From: Desulfoluna limicola
Lineage (GTDB): Bacteria > Desulfobacterota > Desulfobacteria > Desulfobacterales > Desulfolunaceae
DNA length: 64,000 nt
Direction of reading: 5' to 3'
Assembly (NCBI RefSeq): GCF_021654575.1
Contig: NZ_AP024488.1
Coordinates: 4,673,501-4,737,500, forward strand
Shown here in pieces: positions 50,286-59,387 of the stretch (positions are counted from its first letter, which is position 1; each line of letters opens with the position of its first letter). A program made the position numbers and the translations under genes. The notes beneath the pieces were generated by a model. That model had not been told where the DNA came from. It did not search any database and worked only from the letters and a program-made list of their open reading frames with translations.

Positions 50286-51581
50286 TTAGAGGGCGTCTGC
50301 GTAGAGTTCGATGACATGTTTGACGGCCACGTTGTCGCCGCCCTGGGAGAGCATGTCGGTCATCTGCATCATGCATGCCGGGCAGCCGGTGGCCACCACG
50401 TCGGCGCCGGTGGCGAGGATGTTCTCCCGCTTGCGGCCTCCGATGCGTGTGGAGGTGTCGTAGTGAATGAGGTTAAAGCTGCCGCCGTTTCCGCAGCAGT
50501 AGTCGGCCTCCTTCATCTCCGCATACTCGTAACCGGGAAGCCCTTTCAGGATGGTTCGGGGCTCGGCGGCCACGCCGATGGATTTTTTCAGGTGGCAGGG
50601 GTCGTGCCAGGTGACGGTCTTCTTGGCGCCTACCACGGCATGGGCAGAGAGGTCCACGCCGAACTGCTTGACGAGGAACTCACTGATATCCATGGTGCGG
50701 TCGGCAATGCGCTTGGCCTTTTTCTCGGCATCGGGGGAGATCTTGGCCGCCATTTTGGGCCAGAGCTTCTTGATGGTGGAGGTGCAGGTGGCGCATGGGG
50801 TGACCAGCACGTCGTAGTTGCCCTTGGAGAAGGGCTTCAGGTTGTGCTTGAGGAGCTTCAAGAAGCTCTCCTCATCACCGGATGCCAGGGTGGGTATCCC
50901 GCAGCAGCCCTGGTTTTTGGGCAGGTAGATCCCGCACCTGTGAAATTCCAAGGCTTTTATTACGGCTTTCCCCACCTGGGGAAGCATCTTGTCCACCACG
51001 CAGCCGGGGTAAAAGGCCACACGGATACCCGCGGTGCCTTTGCCGGTGTCCATGCCCGAGTGGTCCTTGTGCAGGGGCCGCTTGGCCAGGGGCATGAAGT
51101 GACGGTCCCCGATAAGGGGCGACATGATCTTGGAGCAGGAGGTGCCGAAGAAGGAGTTGGCTTCGCTGGTCGCCACCCACTGGAACTTCGATCCCATGGA
51201 GAGCAGGCCGGTAAAGAGCCTCGGGTGAACCAGGGTGCCTCGGAAAATCGCTTTCTTCACGGGGGAGAGCCCCATGTAGGAGGTGAGCACGGCACGGGCC
51301 TTGATAAAGATGTCGGTAATCTTCACCCCACTGGGACACCCTGCTTCGCAGGAGCCGCAGAGGAGGCACTTTTCAAGGCGATCCTTCACCTCTTTGGGGC
51401 TGTCGATCATCCGCTTGGCCAGGCTGTCGATGAGGGCCAGTTTGCCCCTGGCCACATCGCCTTCCAGCATGGAGTCCTGGAAAACCGGGCAGACCGACTG
51501 GCACATCCCGCAACGCATGCAGTTGACCAGGAGGTCGTCCAGTTCTGAGAGGGTGGTCCGAAGATTGGCTATATCGTTCAT
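50286..51581 (-). CDS. glcF: Lactate/glycolate dehydrogenase iron-sulfur subunit (GlcF type)
   Basis: 431 residues. Two N-terminal 4Fe-4S clusters: NCMRCGMCQSVCPVF and CLLCGSCEAGCPSG, followed by two CCG domains with GCCGIPTLASGDEE and YCCGNGGSFNL motifs typical of heterodisulfide-reductase-like electron carriers. It accepts electrons from the FAD subunit encoded 3 nt upstream (51585) and passes them on, likely to menaquinone. Last gene of the operon, followed by a strong terminator. Confidence 0.93.
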   Translation of the reverse strand: MNDIANLRTTLSELDDLLVNCMRCGMCQSVCPVFQDSMLEGDVARGKLALIDSLAKRMIDSPKEVKDRLEKCLLCGSCEAGCPSGVKITDIFIKARAVLTSYMGLSPVKKAIFRGTLVHPRLFTGLLSMGSKFQWVATSEANSFFGTSCSKIMSPLIGDRHFMPLAKRPLHKDHSGMDTGKGTAGIRVAFYPGCVVDKMLPQVGKAVIKALEFHRCGIYLPKNQGCCGIPTLASGDEESFLKLLKHNLKPFSKGNYDVLVTPCATCTSTIKKLWPKMAAKISPDAEKKAKRIADRTMDISEFLVKQFGVDLSAHAVVGAKKTVTWHDPCHLKKSIGVAAEPRTILKGLPGYEYAEMKEADYCCGNGGSFNLIHYDTSTRIGGRKRENILATGADVVATGCPACMMQMTDMLSQGGDNVAVKHVIELYADAL

Positions 51582-51584
51582 GCG

Positions 51585-52967
51585 CTAGTCTCCTATCACC
51601 TTACCGGGGTTAAGGATGCCCTTGGGATCCACCGCTTTTTTGATCTTGTGCAGGTACGTCATGGATTTTTCGCCCACCTCGCGTGCCATGTAGCCCGCTT
51701 TGGCAATGCCGATTCCGTGCTCACCGGAAAGAGTCCCGCCCAGTTTCAAGGCCACGTCAAAGATATCCTCAATGGCCGCCTCCACCTTGTGCCACTCTTT
51801 CTCATTTCGTCGATCGCACAAGATGGTGGGGTGAAGGTTTCCGTCGCCGGCATGACCGAAGGTGCCGATGGAGAGGTTGTACTTCTCTGCCACGGTATCA
51901 AGGCCACGGACCATGTCCGGAATCTTGCTTCGGGGCACGGTGGCGTCTTCAAGGACCAGGGTGGGCTTGAGCTTGGCCAGGGCAGAAAGGGCCGCTCGAC
52001 GGGCTTCCCACACCTTGTTCTTCTCTTCCTCATCCTTGGCCACCTGAATGCGGGCGGCGTTGTGCTTCTGGCAGATTTCCTCCACCTTGGCAGCGTCCTC
52101 CGCCACCTCTCCGGGGTGCCCGTCCACTTCAATCAGGAGCAGAGCCTTGGCTTCGGTGGGGAGCCCTGCCTTGGCGTAGTCTTCCACGGCACGGATGGTG
52201 AAGTTGTCCATAAACTCCAGGGTACAGGGGACGATCTTGGCGGCGATGATGGCAGCCACGGTTTCGGTGGCATCGGCCACGCTGTCGTAGACGGCCATCA
52301 TGGACTTGGAGGCCCTGGGGGGCGGCACAAGCTTCAGGGTGATTTCATTGAAGACCCCCAGACACCCCTCGGAAGCAACCATAAGGCCGCCGACGTTAAA
52401 GCCGGTGACGCACTTGACGGTCTTGGAACCGGTCTTGATCAGGTTGCCTTCGGCATCAAAGAAGTCCATGCCCATGAGGTAATCTTTGGTCACGCCATAT
52501 TTAAGACCACGAAGGCCGCCAGCGTTTTCCGCCACGTTGCCCGCGATGGTGGAGACCTTCTGGCTGCCGGGGTCCGGGGGATAGAAAAGTCCCTTTGCGG
52601 CAACGGCAGCCGCAAAGTCCGCTGTCACGACACCGGGCTGCACAATGGCGTACATGTCCGCTTCGTTGATCTCAATGATCTTGTTCATGGCGTTGGTTAA
52701 GACCACCACGCCATTTTTGTAGGGGATGGTCCCTCCGGAGAGGTTTGTGCCGGCACCGCGGACGGTGGCGGGGATGCCGTTCTCACCGCAGAGGCGGATG
52801 ACATCACCCAGCTGCTCACTGGACTCAGGTCGAAGAACCAGTGCGGGCATGACAGGGTCAAGGACGGCTGCATCGTATGCGTAGTTCATTCGGCTGACTT
52901 CGTCACTCATGACGTTCTTGTCGCCCAAAAGGATCTCAAACTCTTTTTTCAAATTCTCAGAAATCAT
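51585..52967 (-). CDS. glcD: FAD-linked D-lactate/glycolate dehydrogenase (GlcD type)
   Basis: 460 residues from the ATG at 52967 (GGAGGGGG 6 nt upstream); 37 upstream codons are rejected. VAO/PCMH fold: FAD-binding segment PATVRGAGTNLSGGTIPYKNGVVVLTNAMNKIIEI and PDPGSQKVSTIAGNVAENAGGLRGLKYG; C-terminal FGHAGDGNLHPTI and GTLSGEHGIGIAKAGYM. Oxidises D-lactate or glycolate to the 2-oxo acid; the permease gene upstream favours lactate. The stop and the glcF start are separated by 3 nt. Confidence 0.93.
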   Translation of the reverse strand: MISENLKKEFEILLGDKNVMSDEVSRMNYAYDAAVLDPVMPALVLRPESSEQLGDVIRLCGENGIPATVRGAGTNLSGGTIPYKNGVVVLTNAMNKIIEINEADMYAIVQPGVVTADFAAAVAAKGLFYPPDPGSQKVSTIAGNVAENAGGLRGLKYGVTKDYLMGMDFFDAEGNLIKTGSKTVKCVTGFNVGGLMVASEGCLGVFNEITLKLVPPPRASKSMMAVYDSVADATETVAAIIAAKIVPCTLEFMDNFTIRAVEDYAKAGLPTEAKALLLIEVDGHPGEVAEDAAKVEEICQKHNAARIQVAKDEEEKNKVWEARRAALSALAKLKPTLVLEDATVPRSKIPDMVRGLDTVAEKYNLSIGTFGHAGDGNLHPTILCDRRNEKEWHKVEAAIEDIFDVALKLGGTLSGEHGIGIAKAGYMAREVGEKSMTYLHKIKKAVDPKGILNPGKVIGD

Positions 52968-53357
52968 ATAGCCCCCTCCCACAGGTTCGTTATGTTTCTT
53001 TGGTAAAAAATGATGGCCCCTTAAAAAAAGTCCCTCCAGGCTCTTGGTGCCCGGGATCAATTCGCCTTGGTAAAGCACGCCATGGTGTTGCCAGGCGCCT
53101 TGACTGGCGATCGTTCAAGGAACGCATCGGAATGTCAGGACAGGATAAAGAAAGGGGGACCCCTGCCGAACCAAGCCTGGTAGGGATCCCCCCCGTTTTG
53201 AACGATCTATTTTTATGATGGCCGGTTACAAAGGCCGAGACACCCATCTCGATCACCACCAGGCCGGGGTCTGAAATACCCGCGATCCGTCATGGTGTTG
53301 CGAGGCGCCTTGAGCGCTGGCCTTTCACAAGCGCATCATCTTGTCTGCAAGACCGGC
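52968..53357. other. Spacer within the lactate operon
   Basis: 390 bp between lldP and glcD without a gene. It holds a direct repeat sharing CATGGTGTTGC and AGGCGCCTTGA (copies at 53081 and 53291, 210 bp apart) and an imperfect hairpin (53154-53193). Confidence 0.55.
53154..53193 (-). terminator. Imperfect hairpin, possible attenuator after lldP
   Basis: GGGGGACCCCTGCC pairs with GGTAGGGATCCCCC at 12 of 14 positions; followed on the minus strand by TTTCTTT. It would let the permease be expressed at a different level from glcD-glcF. Confidence 0.5.
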
Positions 53358-55052
53358 TTAGAAGACGCCGGGGAACAGGACATAGCAGAAGATGGTACCG
53401 ATGGTACCGGCCATGATGCCGTAGAGGACCAGCGGAATCATGGTGCGTCGGATGATTGTGCCTTCCATACCCACCAGACCTACGGTGGCGGAGACCGCAA
53501 CCACGTTGTGGACACAGATCATGTTACCCATGGCACCACCGACAGCCTGAAGGGCGACAATAATCTCACGGCTGGCACCGATGGTGGTGGCCAGGCCATA
53601 CTGGAAATCGGCAAAGAGAAGGTCGGAAACGGTACAGGAACCGGTGATAAAGGAACCCAGAGCACCAACGTAGGATGCAAACATGGGCCATGTCTTACCG
53701 GTGATGGCCGCCACAGCCTCTGCCATGGTCAAAGGCAATGAACTGTAGCCCATGACGTTGTGACCGGACTGCTTCATGATCTCCACCATGGCCACAGCAA
53801 AGAGCATGGCGATGGTGGGGTTTTTCATACGGATAAAGCTCTCTTTCCATGCGCCGATCGCTTTATCTGCTGGAATTTTGTGGAGACCGATGGTGATGAG
53901 GGCCACCAGCATGAAAGGAATCGTACCGGGCAGGTAAAGGAGCTTGGTGGCAAAGTTGACACTTTCATACCCCAGGATATGGGGAAAACTGATCACCCAA
54001 GAGGTCACCCACCCCTTGAAGGGCAGGGAACTTAAACGGGTAAGCACCAGAATCACGGCAATAAGAACGTAGGGCATCCAAGCCATAAGCTGGCTCATGC
54101 GGGGCTGGAGATCCGTTTTACCGGGCTCGATTTCGCCGACCCAATCCTTGTCCCAGGAGGCACGCTCGCCGAAGTCCCAGATCTCCTCAGGCATGAAGAG
54201 CCCTTTTTTAGCAGCAGCAACCACAATACCGAGGCTCACGAGGCCACCGATGAGGGAAGGGAACTCAACGCCGAACATAAAGGCGGTGGAAAGGTAAATC
54301 ACGTCAAAGGTAACGGCGGTGAAGAGAGCAAATTTCCAGGCCCCCAATCCCTCTTTCCAGCTCTTGTTCTGGCCGAAGAAACGGGTCAGAAAGCAGATGA
54401 CGAAGACGAGGAGGAAACAGGCGATGATGGCATGGGTCACGGCGGCCCACTGGCCCACGTGCTTGAGGAACTCATCGAAGGTGGCGAAACCGGTCTCAAC
54501 GCTTCCGTCAGCCAGTGCCGCTTCGATGGGGGTCCGAAGGGTTTTGAAACCGAACCAGACAGGGGTACCGACGGCACCGAAGGTGACTGGAACAGAGTTA
54601 AAAATCAGACACACACACACCGCCGCCAGGGCGGGGAAACCCAGTCCCAGCAGCAAAGGGGCCGCAATGGCTGCCGGCGTGCCAAAACCTGCAGCGCCTT
54701 CGATAAAGGCACCAAACGTAAAGGCAATGATGATGGTCTGGATTCGACGGTCCCGGGAGATCCCCAGAAACCCGTAACTGATCGTCTCCATGGCGCCACT
54801 GACCTGCATGGTGTACAGGATAATGATGGCACCGAAGACGATGATGAGCACGTTAACGGCACTACCGAAACCCGCAAGGGTCGAGGCGGCAACGAAGCCA
54901 ACCGGCATCTTCCAGACGGCCATGGCGATGACGGCGCAGACGGCCCAGGCTAAAGGCATGGCCTTGGTGGCGGGCCACTTCATACCGACCATAAAGATCA
55001 GTACGATAGCAATGGGAATAAAGGCAATGAGTGCTAATACTCCTAACGACAT
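53358..55052 (-). CDS. lldP: L-lactate permease family transporter
   Basis: 564 residues, the LldP/LctP length. About 12-14 membrane helices; characteristic segments FGAFIEGAAGFGTPAAIAAPLLLGLGF and SVPVTFGAVGTPVWFGF, plus GALGSFITGSCTVSDLLFADFQ in the C half. Imports lactate (or glycolate) with protons. GGGGGA 6-7 nt before the ATG. First gene of the lactate operon. Confidence 0.95.
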   Translation of the reverse strand: MSLGVLALIAFIPIAIVLIFMVGMKWPATKAMPLAWAVCAVIAMAVWKMPVGFVAASTLAGFGSAVNVLIIVFGAIIILYTMQVSGAMETISYGFLGISRDRRIQTIIIAFTFGAFIEGAAGFGTPAAIAAPLLLGLGFPALAAVCVCLIFNSVPVTFGAVGTPVWFGFKTLRTPIEAALADGSVETGFATFDEFLKHVGQWAAVTHAIIACFLLVFVICFLTRFFGQNKSWKEGLGAWKFALFTAVTFDVIYLSTAFMFGVEFPSLIGGLVSLGIVVAAAKKGLFMPEEIWDFGERASWDKDWVGEIEPGKTDLQPRMSQLMAWMPYVLIAVILVLTRLSSLPFKGWVTSWVISFPHILGYESVNFATKLLYLPGTIPFMLVALITIGLHKIPADKAIGAWKESFIRMKNPTIAMLFAVAMVEIMKQSGHNVMGYSSLPLTMAEAVAAITGKTWPMFASYVGALGSFITGSCTVSDLLFADFQYGLATTIGASREIIVALQAVGGAMGNMICVHNVVAVSATVGLVGMEGTIIRRTMIPLVLYGIMAGTIGTIFCYVLFPGVF

Positions 55053-55250
55053 ATCAAATCCCCCTAACTTTAGATTTGAGTGCGGTGAGCCCCGGACAAA
55101 CAGGGCATGTTTGATGTCTGTATTCTCTCTCCTACATTACCGAGTGGACCCGATCCGTAAGAAATGAATGCAGATAGAACCACAAAACGCTTTCATGGGA
55201 GGTTACAATTTCCGTGCCTGATCACTCTCCTTTTTTATATTCGCCTTATC

Positions 55251-55297
55251 CACGCACGGTTAGGCGCAACAGGGAGTAAAATATCGTACCGTGCGTG
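55251..55297. promoter_or_regulatory. Inverted repeat CACGCACGGT ... ACCGTGCGTG upstream of lldP
   Basis: Perfect 10-bp arms 27 nt apart, about 200 bp before the lldP start. Could be two half-sites for a regulator of the lactate operon. Confidence 0.4.
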
Positions 55298-55893
55298 TAA
55301 CACCGTTCCCCCTCAAAACGCCCCGCCCTTTCCCAAAAAACAAACCGGTCTGACCAATTCGTCGCAGTTCCCGACACTTCATGGTTCGGTAAAAAGGACT
55401 CAGGGACGACAACGGCAACGCTTGTGCAGGACCACCGGGGACGTCCGTTCTTTTTTGCGAGCCCCGTCACCTGAACCTGCCAAGCCCTCTCAAAACAAGA
55501 CCTTAAGGCCCTCACAGAATGGCTTCATCAAAGAAACGGAGAGGCCTGAAACACGGTCAGCGGGTGCCACACCGCCCGGTCCTTTTTAAAAGACTTCCTT
55601 GCCGAAAGGAGAACCCGCCCCTTCCCGCCCCTTTCGTGGTGGTGTAAGGTGAAAGGGAACCTCTCAGCTTGACATGGGGGTTCTGGTACCTTTCCGGGTT
55701 TTGTTGCCTGGCGTAAACGGATCGGAGCCACCTGAGCGCTCCCGATGTTGCTGGAAAACTGGCTTCGGAAGCATCCGATAGCTGGCATGAATCTTGATAG
55801 GTTTGATATGAAGGGGAATGAGCTTGAAGACAAAGGTTGATGGAGTCGGCATCTGACGATGCCGTCACCTCATGAGGCTCCGATCTTTTTTTC

Positions 55894-55899
55894 TATAAT
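55894..55899 (+). promoter_or_regulatory. Possible -10 box (TATAAT) of the sensor kinase operon
   Basis: Exact TATAAT 49 nt before the leader ORF; no good -35 at the expected distance, so an activator may be needed. Confidence 0.4.
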
Positions 55900-55947
55900 A
55901 CATTGATTCATTGGAAAAAGATTCACTTTTTTAAGGAGATCCACAGC

Positions 55948-55995
55948 ATGTTCTCCAGCATACGGACCATCTCGGAAAGAAGAGGCAGACCATGA
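55948..55995 (+). CDS. 15-codon leader ORF coupled to the sensor kinase
   Basis: ATG preceded by TTAAGGAGAT (perfect AAGGAG, 8-nt spacing); reads MFSSIRTISERRGRP then TGA, which overlaps the kinase ATG (ATGA). Its RBS is better than the kinase's own, so it may drive kinase translation by coupling. Whether the peptide matters is unknown. Confidence 0.5.
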   Translation: MFSSIRTISERRGRP

Positions 55996-58900
55996 CTCGT
56001 GTGATTTTTTTCTGGGTTGCAGTTGCCCTCTTGGCGATCCCCACACCGGCCATGGCTGGAAAAACCAACGTCCTGATGCTGAACTCGTATGAAAACGGGT
56101 ACGCGTGGTCCGACAACACCTTGGCGGGAATCCGCGCCGTTTTCCAAGAGAGCGGCGTCCCCATCGAGCTCCAGGTCGAGTACATGGACTCAAAAAGGTA
56201 TCGGGGAGAGGCCGTTGAAGAGACCCTCCTTGCCCTTTACCGCCACAAGCTCACCTTTTTCCACCCCGACATCGTCATCGTCTCGGACAACAACGCCTTC
56301 CGATTTGCCGTCACCCACCGTGAGGCGCTTTTTCCCGACGTGCCCATCGTCTTTTGTGGGGTCAACGACTACACCCCGGAACAACTCCAGGGCCAGACAA
56401 AAATTACCGGCGTTGCCGAGTCCGTGGATATCTCCGGAAACATCAACATTGCCTTAAAGCTGCACCCCACCAGAAACCGAATTGTGGTCATCACCGACTC
56501 CTCCGCCACAGGGGTGGCCGTGAGCAGTGAGATTCGCAAGCTCTACCCCGACAGAGGCCGCCAGCTTCGCATCGAATTCATCAACATGGCCAACCGGGAA
56601 AACCTCTTCCAAACCGTAAGGGAAGCCACGCCGGACACCATCTTCTTTTTTATTCCCCAGTACAGCATCGGGGACGGCACCTTTTACGGCACCGCTGACA
56701 TCGTGCCGGACCTGGAAAAGAACACCCGGGCCCCCATTTACAGCTTCTGGAAATTTCTGGTCGGCAATGGGACCGTGGGCGGACGCCTCACGAGCGGTCG
56801 CCTTCACGGAGAGACCGCGGCAAAAATGGCCCTCGAGATTTTAAGCGGCACCCCCGTCTCCGAGCTTCCCGTCTCCTACGATGCCCAATACAGCTGGATC
56901 TTTGACTACAACCAGCTGAAGAAGTTCAACATCCCTATACCAGCCCTGCCGGAAGAGGCCGAAGTGATTAACATGCCCCAGCCCTTTTACAAGCTCAACC
57001 GGGAGCTGTTCTGGGTGCTGGTCATCAGCTTTGCCATCCTTTCGGTGGTGCTCATCTTCCTGGTCATGAACATCATCATGCGCAAGCGCGTGGAGGAGAA
57101 TTTAAAGGACCAGCTCTCCTTTCTGGAGATCTTCATGGAGACGGTTCCCATCCCCATCTACTTCAAGGACATGAGCGGCCACTACCAGGGGATCAACCGG
57201 GAGTTTGAGCGCTGGTTCGGGGTCACTCGACATGAAATCATCGGCCACACCGACGCCCTCTTCTACCCCGGAGGGGAGCCCCCCCTCTCCGACGAAAGCG
57301 ACAGCCACTTAACGGCCGAGACCGGGGTCCGGGTCTACCAGTCCCAGATCTACAAGCATGGAAGCGCACCCCACCATGTGATCCTGCACAAGGCCACCTA
57401 CCGAAACGCAAAAAACGAAATCTGCGGGCTCGTCGGGGCCATTCTTGACATCAACGACATGAAGAGGGCGCAGTCCGACCTTCAGAAGGCAGAGGAGCGC
57501 TACCGCAGTATCTTTGAAAACGCCACCAAGGGAATCTTCCTCTCCGACCTCTCCGGGCGGCTTCTCAACATCAACAACGCCTTTGCCCAGATGCTGGGCT
57601 ACTCGGGCCGACAGGATGCCCTGGCCCATATCGAAACCATCGAAAAACACTACGCCTCGTCAGAGACCAAAGAACGGCTGCAAAAGATGGTTCAAAACGG
57701 CAAGGATGTGGCTGGCCTGGAGATCGAGTTCTACAACACGAAGGGGGAGAAGCGGTGGGCCTCCCTCAACGCCAGCCTCGTAAAAAACAAGCACGGGGAG
57801 GTGGAGCACGTGGAGGGCATCGGCGAGGACATCACCCAGAGGAAGCAGGCAGAGTTCGCCATGGAGGAGTCCAAGAACAAGCTCCAGATCGTCCTCGACA
57901 ACATCCCCCAGCTCGTCTACTGGCAGGATCAGCCCCTCACCTATGTCGGGGGGAACCGCTCCTTTAAGGTCTTCTACGACCTCGACCCCACAAAAGAGGT
58001 CAACGTCACCTACACCGACATCATGGCCGAACCCGAAGACATCCGAACCTCTTGCGAGATTGACCGCTCCATCATACAGTTCGGCAAGCCGCGCTACCGC
58101 ATTCGGCGCAACATCAAGAAACTCAACGGAAAGGAAGTGTGCCTGGAGATCAACAAGATCCCCCTCACCGACGAGTACGGAAACATCACGGGTATCTTGG
58201 GAACCGCAGAAGACATCACCAAAAAGGTGAACCTCGAAAAGCAGCTTGTTCAGGCACAGAAGATGGAGGCCCTGGGCACCCTCTCCGGGGGCATCGCCCA
58301 TGACTTCAACAACATCCTCACCTCCATCATCAACTCCACAGAACTGGCTTTAGAGGACATCGACCCTGAGACCATTGCTGCGGAAGACCTCAGGCGGGTT
58401 CTCAAGGCAAGTGCCCGGGGCAGTGAGCTGGTGAACCGGATCCTGGCCTTCAGCCGCCCCTCACGGGAAGAGTTTCAAATCGTCAACGTCACCGATGTCG
58501 TGGGAGAGGCCCTCTCCCTCTTCCGCTCCACCATCACAAGCAACGTGGAACTCAACGAGGTGAAAAAGTGCTCCGAGTGCATCTGCCTGGCGGACCCCAC
58601 CCAGCTGCACCAGATCTTCATGAACCTTTGCACCAACTCTTTCCATGCCATGAAGAGTGGGGGCGGCACCATTACCGTCTCCGTGGCGCCTGCCGACGTG
58701 GATGACCACCAGGCCACCCTTCTCAGCATCCAGCCCGGAGAGTACTGCCGCATCACCGTCTCTGACAACGGCCCCGGCATCCCTGCCGAGCTGGTCGACA
58801 AGATCTTCGATCCCTTTTTCACCACCAAGGAGAAGGGGGTGGGAACGGGCCTTGGCCTTGCGGTGGTACATGGTATATTAAAAGGACATCGGGGCGGCAT

Positions 58901-59387
58901 CCATGTGGACAGCCTGCCCGGCGTCGAGACCACCTTCGACATCTATCTTCCCCGGGCCGAAAAGCCCGACGCTCTGTCCACAAAGCTCCCGTCATCCCCT
59001 GCCTCCGGCAAAGGAACCATTCTTTTTGTTGAAGACGACGAAGAGCAGCGCCAAACAGTTCCCAGGGTTCTGGAGCGCCTGGGTTACGTGGTCATGGTGG
59101 CGCAAGATGCCGCCGAGGCCATCGTCACCTTCACCGCCCGGGCCGGAGCCATCGATCTCGTGATTACCGACTTTGATATGCCCGGGGACAACGGGTTTGT
59201 GCTGGCCGCAAAGCTCTGGGAGATTGCGCCGGAGTGCCCGGTTATTATCGTCTCGGGCCGCCAGAAAAGCCTCTCCATGGATCGAAGCCAAAACGTCCGG
59301 AACGTTCTCATCAAGCCGTACAACCGACAAAGCCTGTCGGCAACCATCAACACCGTCCTGCACCAGGATCCCAAGGAGACCCCATGA
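55992..59387 (+). CDS. Hybrid sensor histidine kinase with ABC-type substrate-binding sensor
   Basis: 1,131 residues. Signal peptide/TM (1-22), periplasmic ABC_sub_bind-like domain (about 24-330, NVLMLNSYENGYAW, PDIVIVSDNNAFRF, PIVFCGVNDYTPEQ), TM2 at about 340-362, three PAS domains (about 375-495, 500-625, 630-750), HisKA with GGIAHDFNN (His770), HATPase with NLCTNSFHAM, DNGPGIP and GTGLGLAVVHGI, and a C-terminal receiver (phospho-Asp1060). It senses an unknown small molecule outside the membrane and phosphorylates the adjacent NtrC-type regulator, whose start it overlaps by 4 nt. It is divergent from lldP. Confidence 0.93.
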   Translation: MTRVIFFWVAVALLAIPTPAMAGKTNVLMLNSYENGYAWSDNTLAGIRAVFQESGVPIELQVEYMDSKRYRGEAVEETLLALYRHKLTFFHPDIVIVSDNNAFRFAVTHREALFPDVPIVFCGVNDYTPEQLQGQTKITGVAESVDISGNINIALKLHPTRNRIVVITDSSATGVAVSSEIRKLYPDRGRQLRIEFINMANRENLFQTVREATPDTIFFFIPQYSIGDGTFYGTADIVPDLEKNTRAPIYSFWKFLVGNGTVGGRLTSGRLHGETAAKMALEILSGTPVSELPVSYDAQYSWIFDYNQLKKFNIPIPALPEEAEVINMPQPFYKLNRELFWVLVISFAILSVVLIFLVMNIIMRKRVEENLKDQLSFLEIFMETVPIPIYFKDMSGHYQGINREFERWFGVTRHEIIGHTDALFYPGGEPPLSDESDSHLTAETGVRVYQSQIYKHGSAPHHVILHKATYRNAKNEICGLVGAILDINDMKRAQSDLQKAEERYRSIFENATKGIFLSDLSGRLLNINNAFAQMLGYSGRQDALAHIETIEKHYASSETKERLQKMVQNGKDVAGLEIEFYNTKGEKRWASLNASLVKNKHGEVEHVEGIGEDITQRKQAEFAMEESKNKLQIVLDNIPQLVYWQDQPLTYVGGNRSFKVFYDLDPTKEVNVTYTDIMAEPEDIRTSCEIDRSIIQFGKPRYRIRRNIKKLNGKEVCLEINKIPLTDEYGNITGILGTAEDITKKVNLEKQLVQAQKMEALGTLSGGIAHDFNNILTSIINSTELALEDIDPETIAAEDLRRVLKASARGSELVNRILAFSRPSREEFQIVNVTDVVGEALSLFRSTITSNVELNEVKKCSECICLADPTQLHQIFMNLCTNSFHAMKSGGGTITVSVAPADVDDHQATLLSIQPGEYCRITVSDNGPGIPAELVDKIFDPFFTTKEKGVGTGLGLAVVHGILKGHRGGIHVDSLPGVETTFDIYLPRAEKPDALSTKLPSSPASGKGTILFVEDDEEQRQTVPRVLERLGYVVMVAQDAAEAIVTFTARAGAIDLVITDFDMPGDNGFVLAAKLWEIAPECPVIIVSGRQKSLSMDRSQNVRNVLIKPYNRQSLSATINTVLHQDPKETP

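Larger units (their letters stand above)
55053..55947. other. 895-bp divergent region between lldP and the sensor kinase
   Basis: No supported gene; open frames here lack RBS and protein-like composition. Contains a 10-bp inverted repeat (55251/55288) on the lldP side and a TATAAT (55894-55899) on the kinase side. No copy of the dispersed element. Confidence 0.5.

Noticed and set aside
55164..55589. 141-codon frame in the gap between lldP and the kinase
   Set aside because: No RBS, no conserved-looking segment, codon use unlike neighbours.
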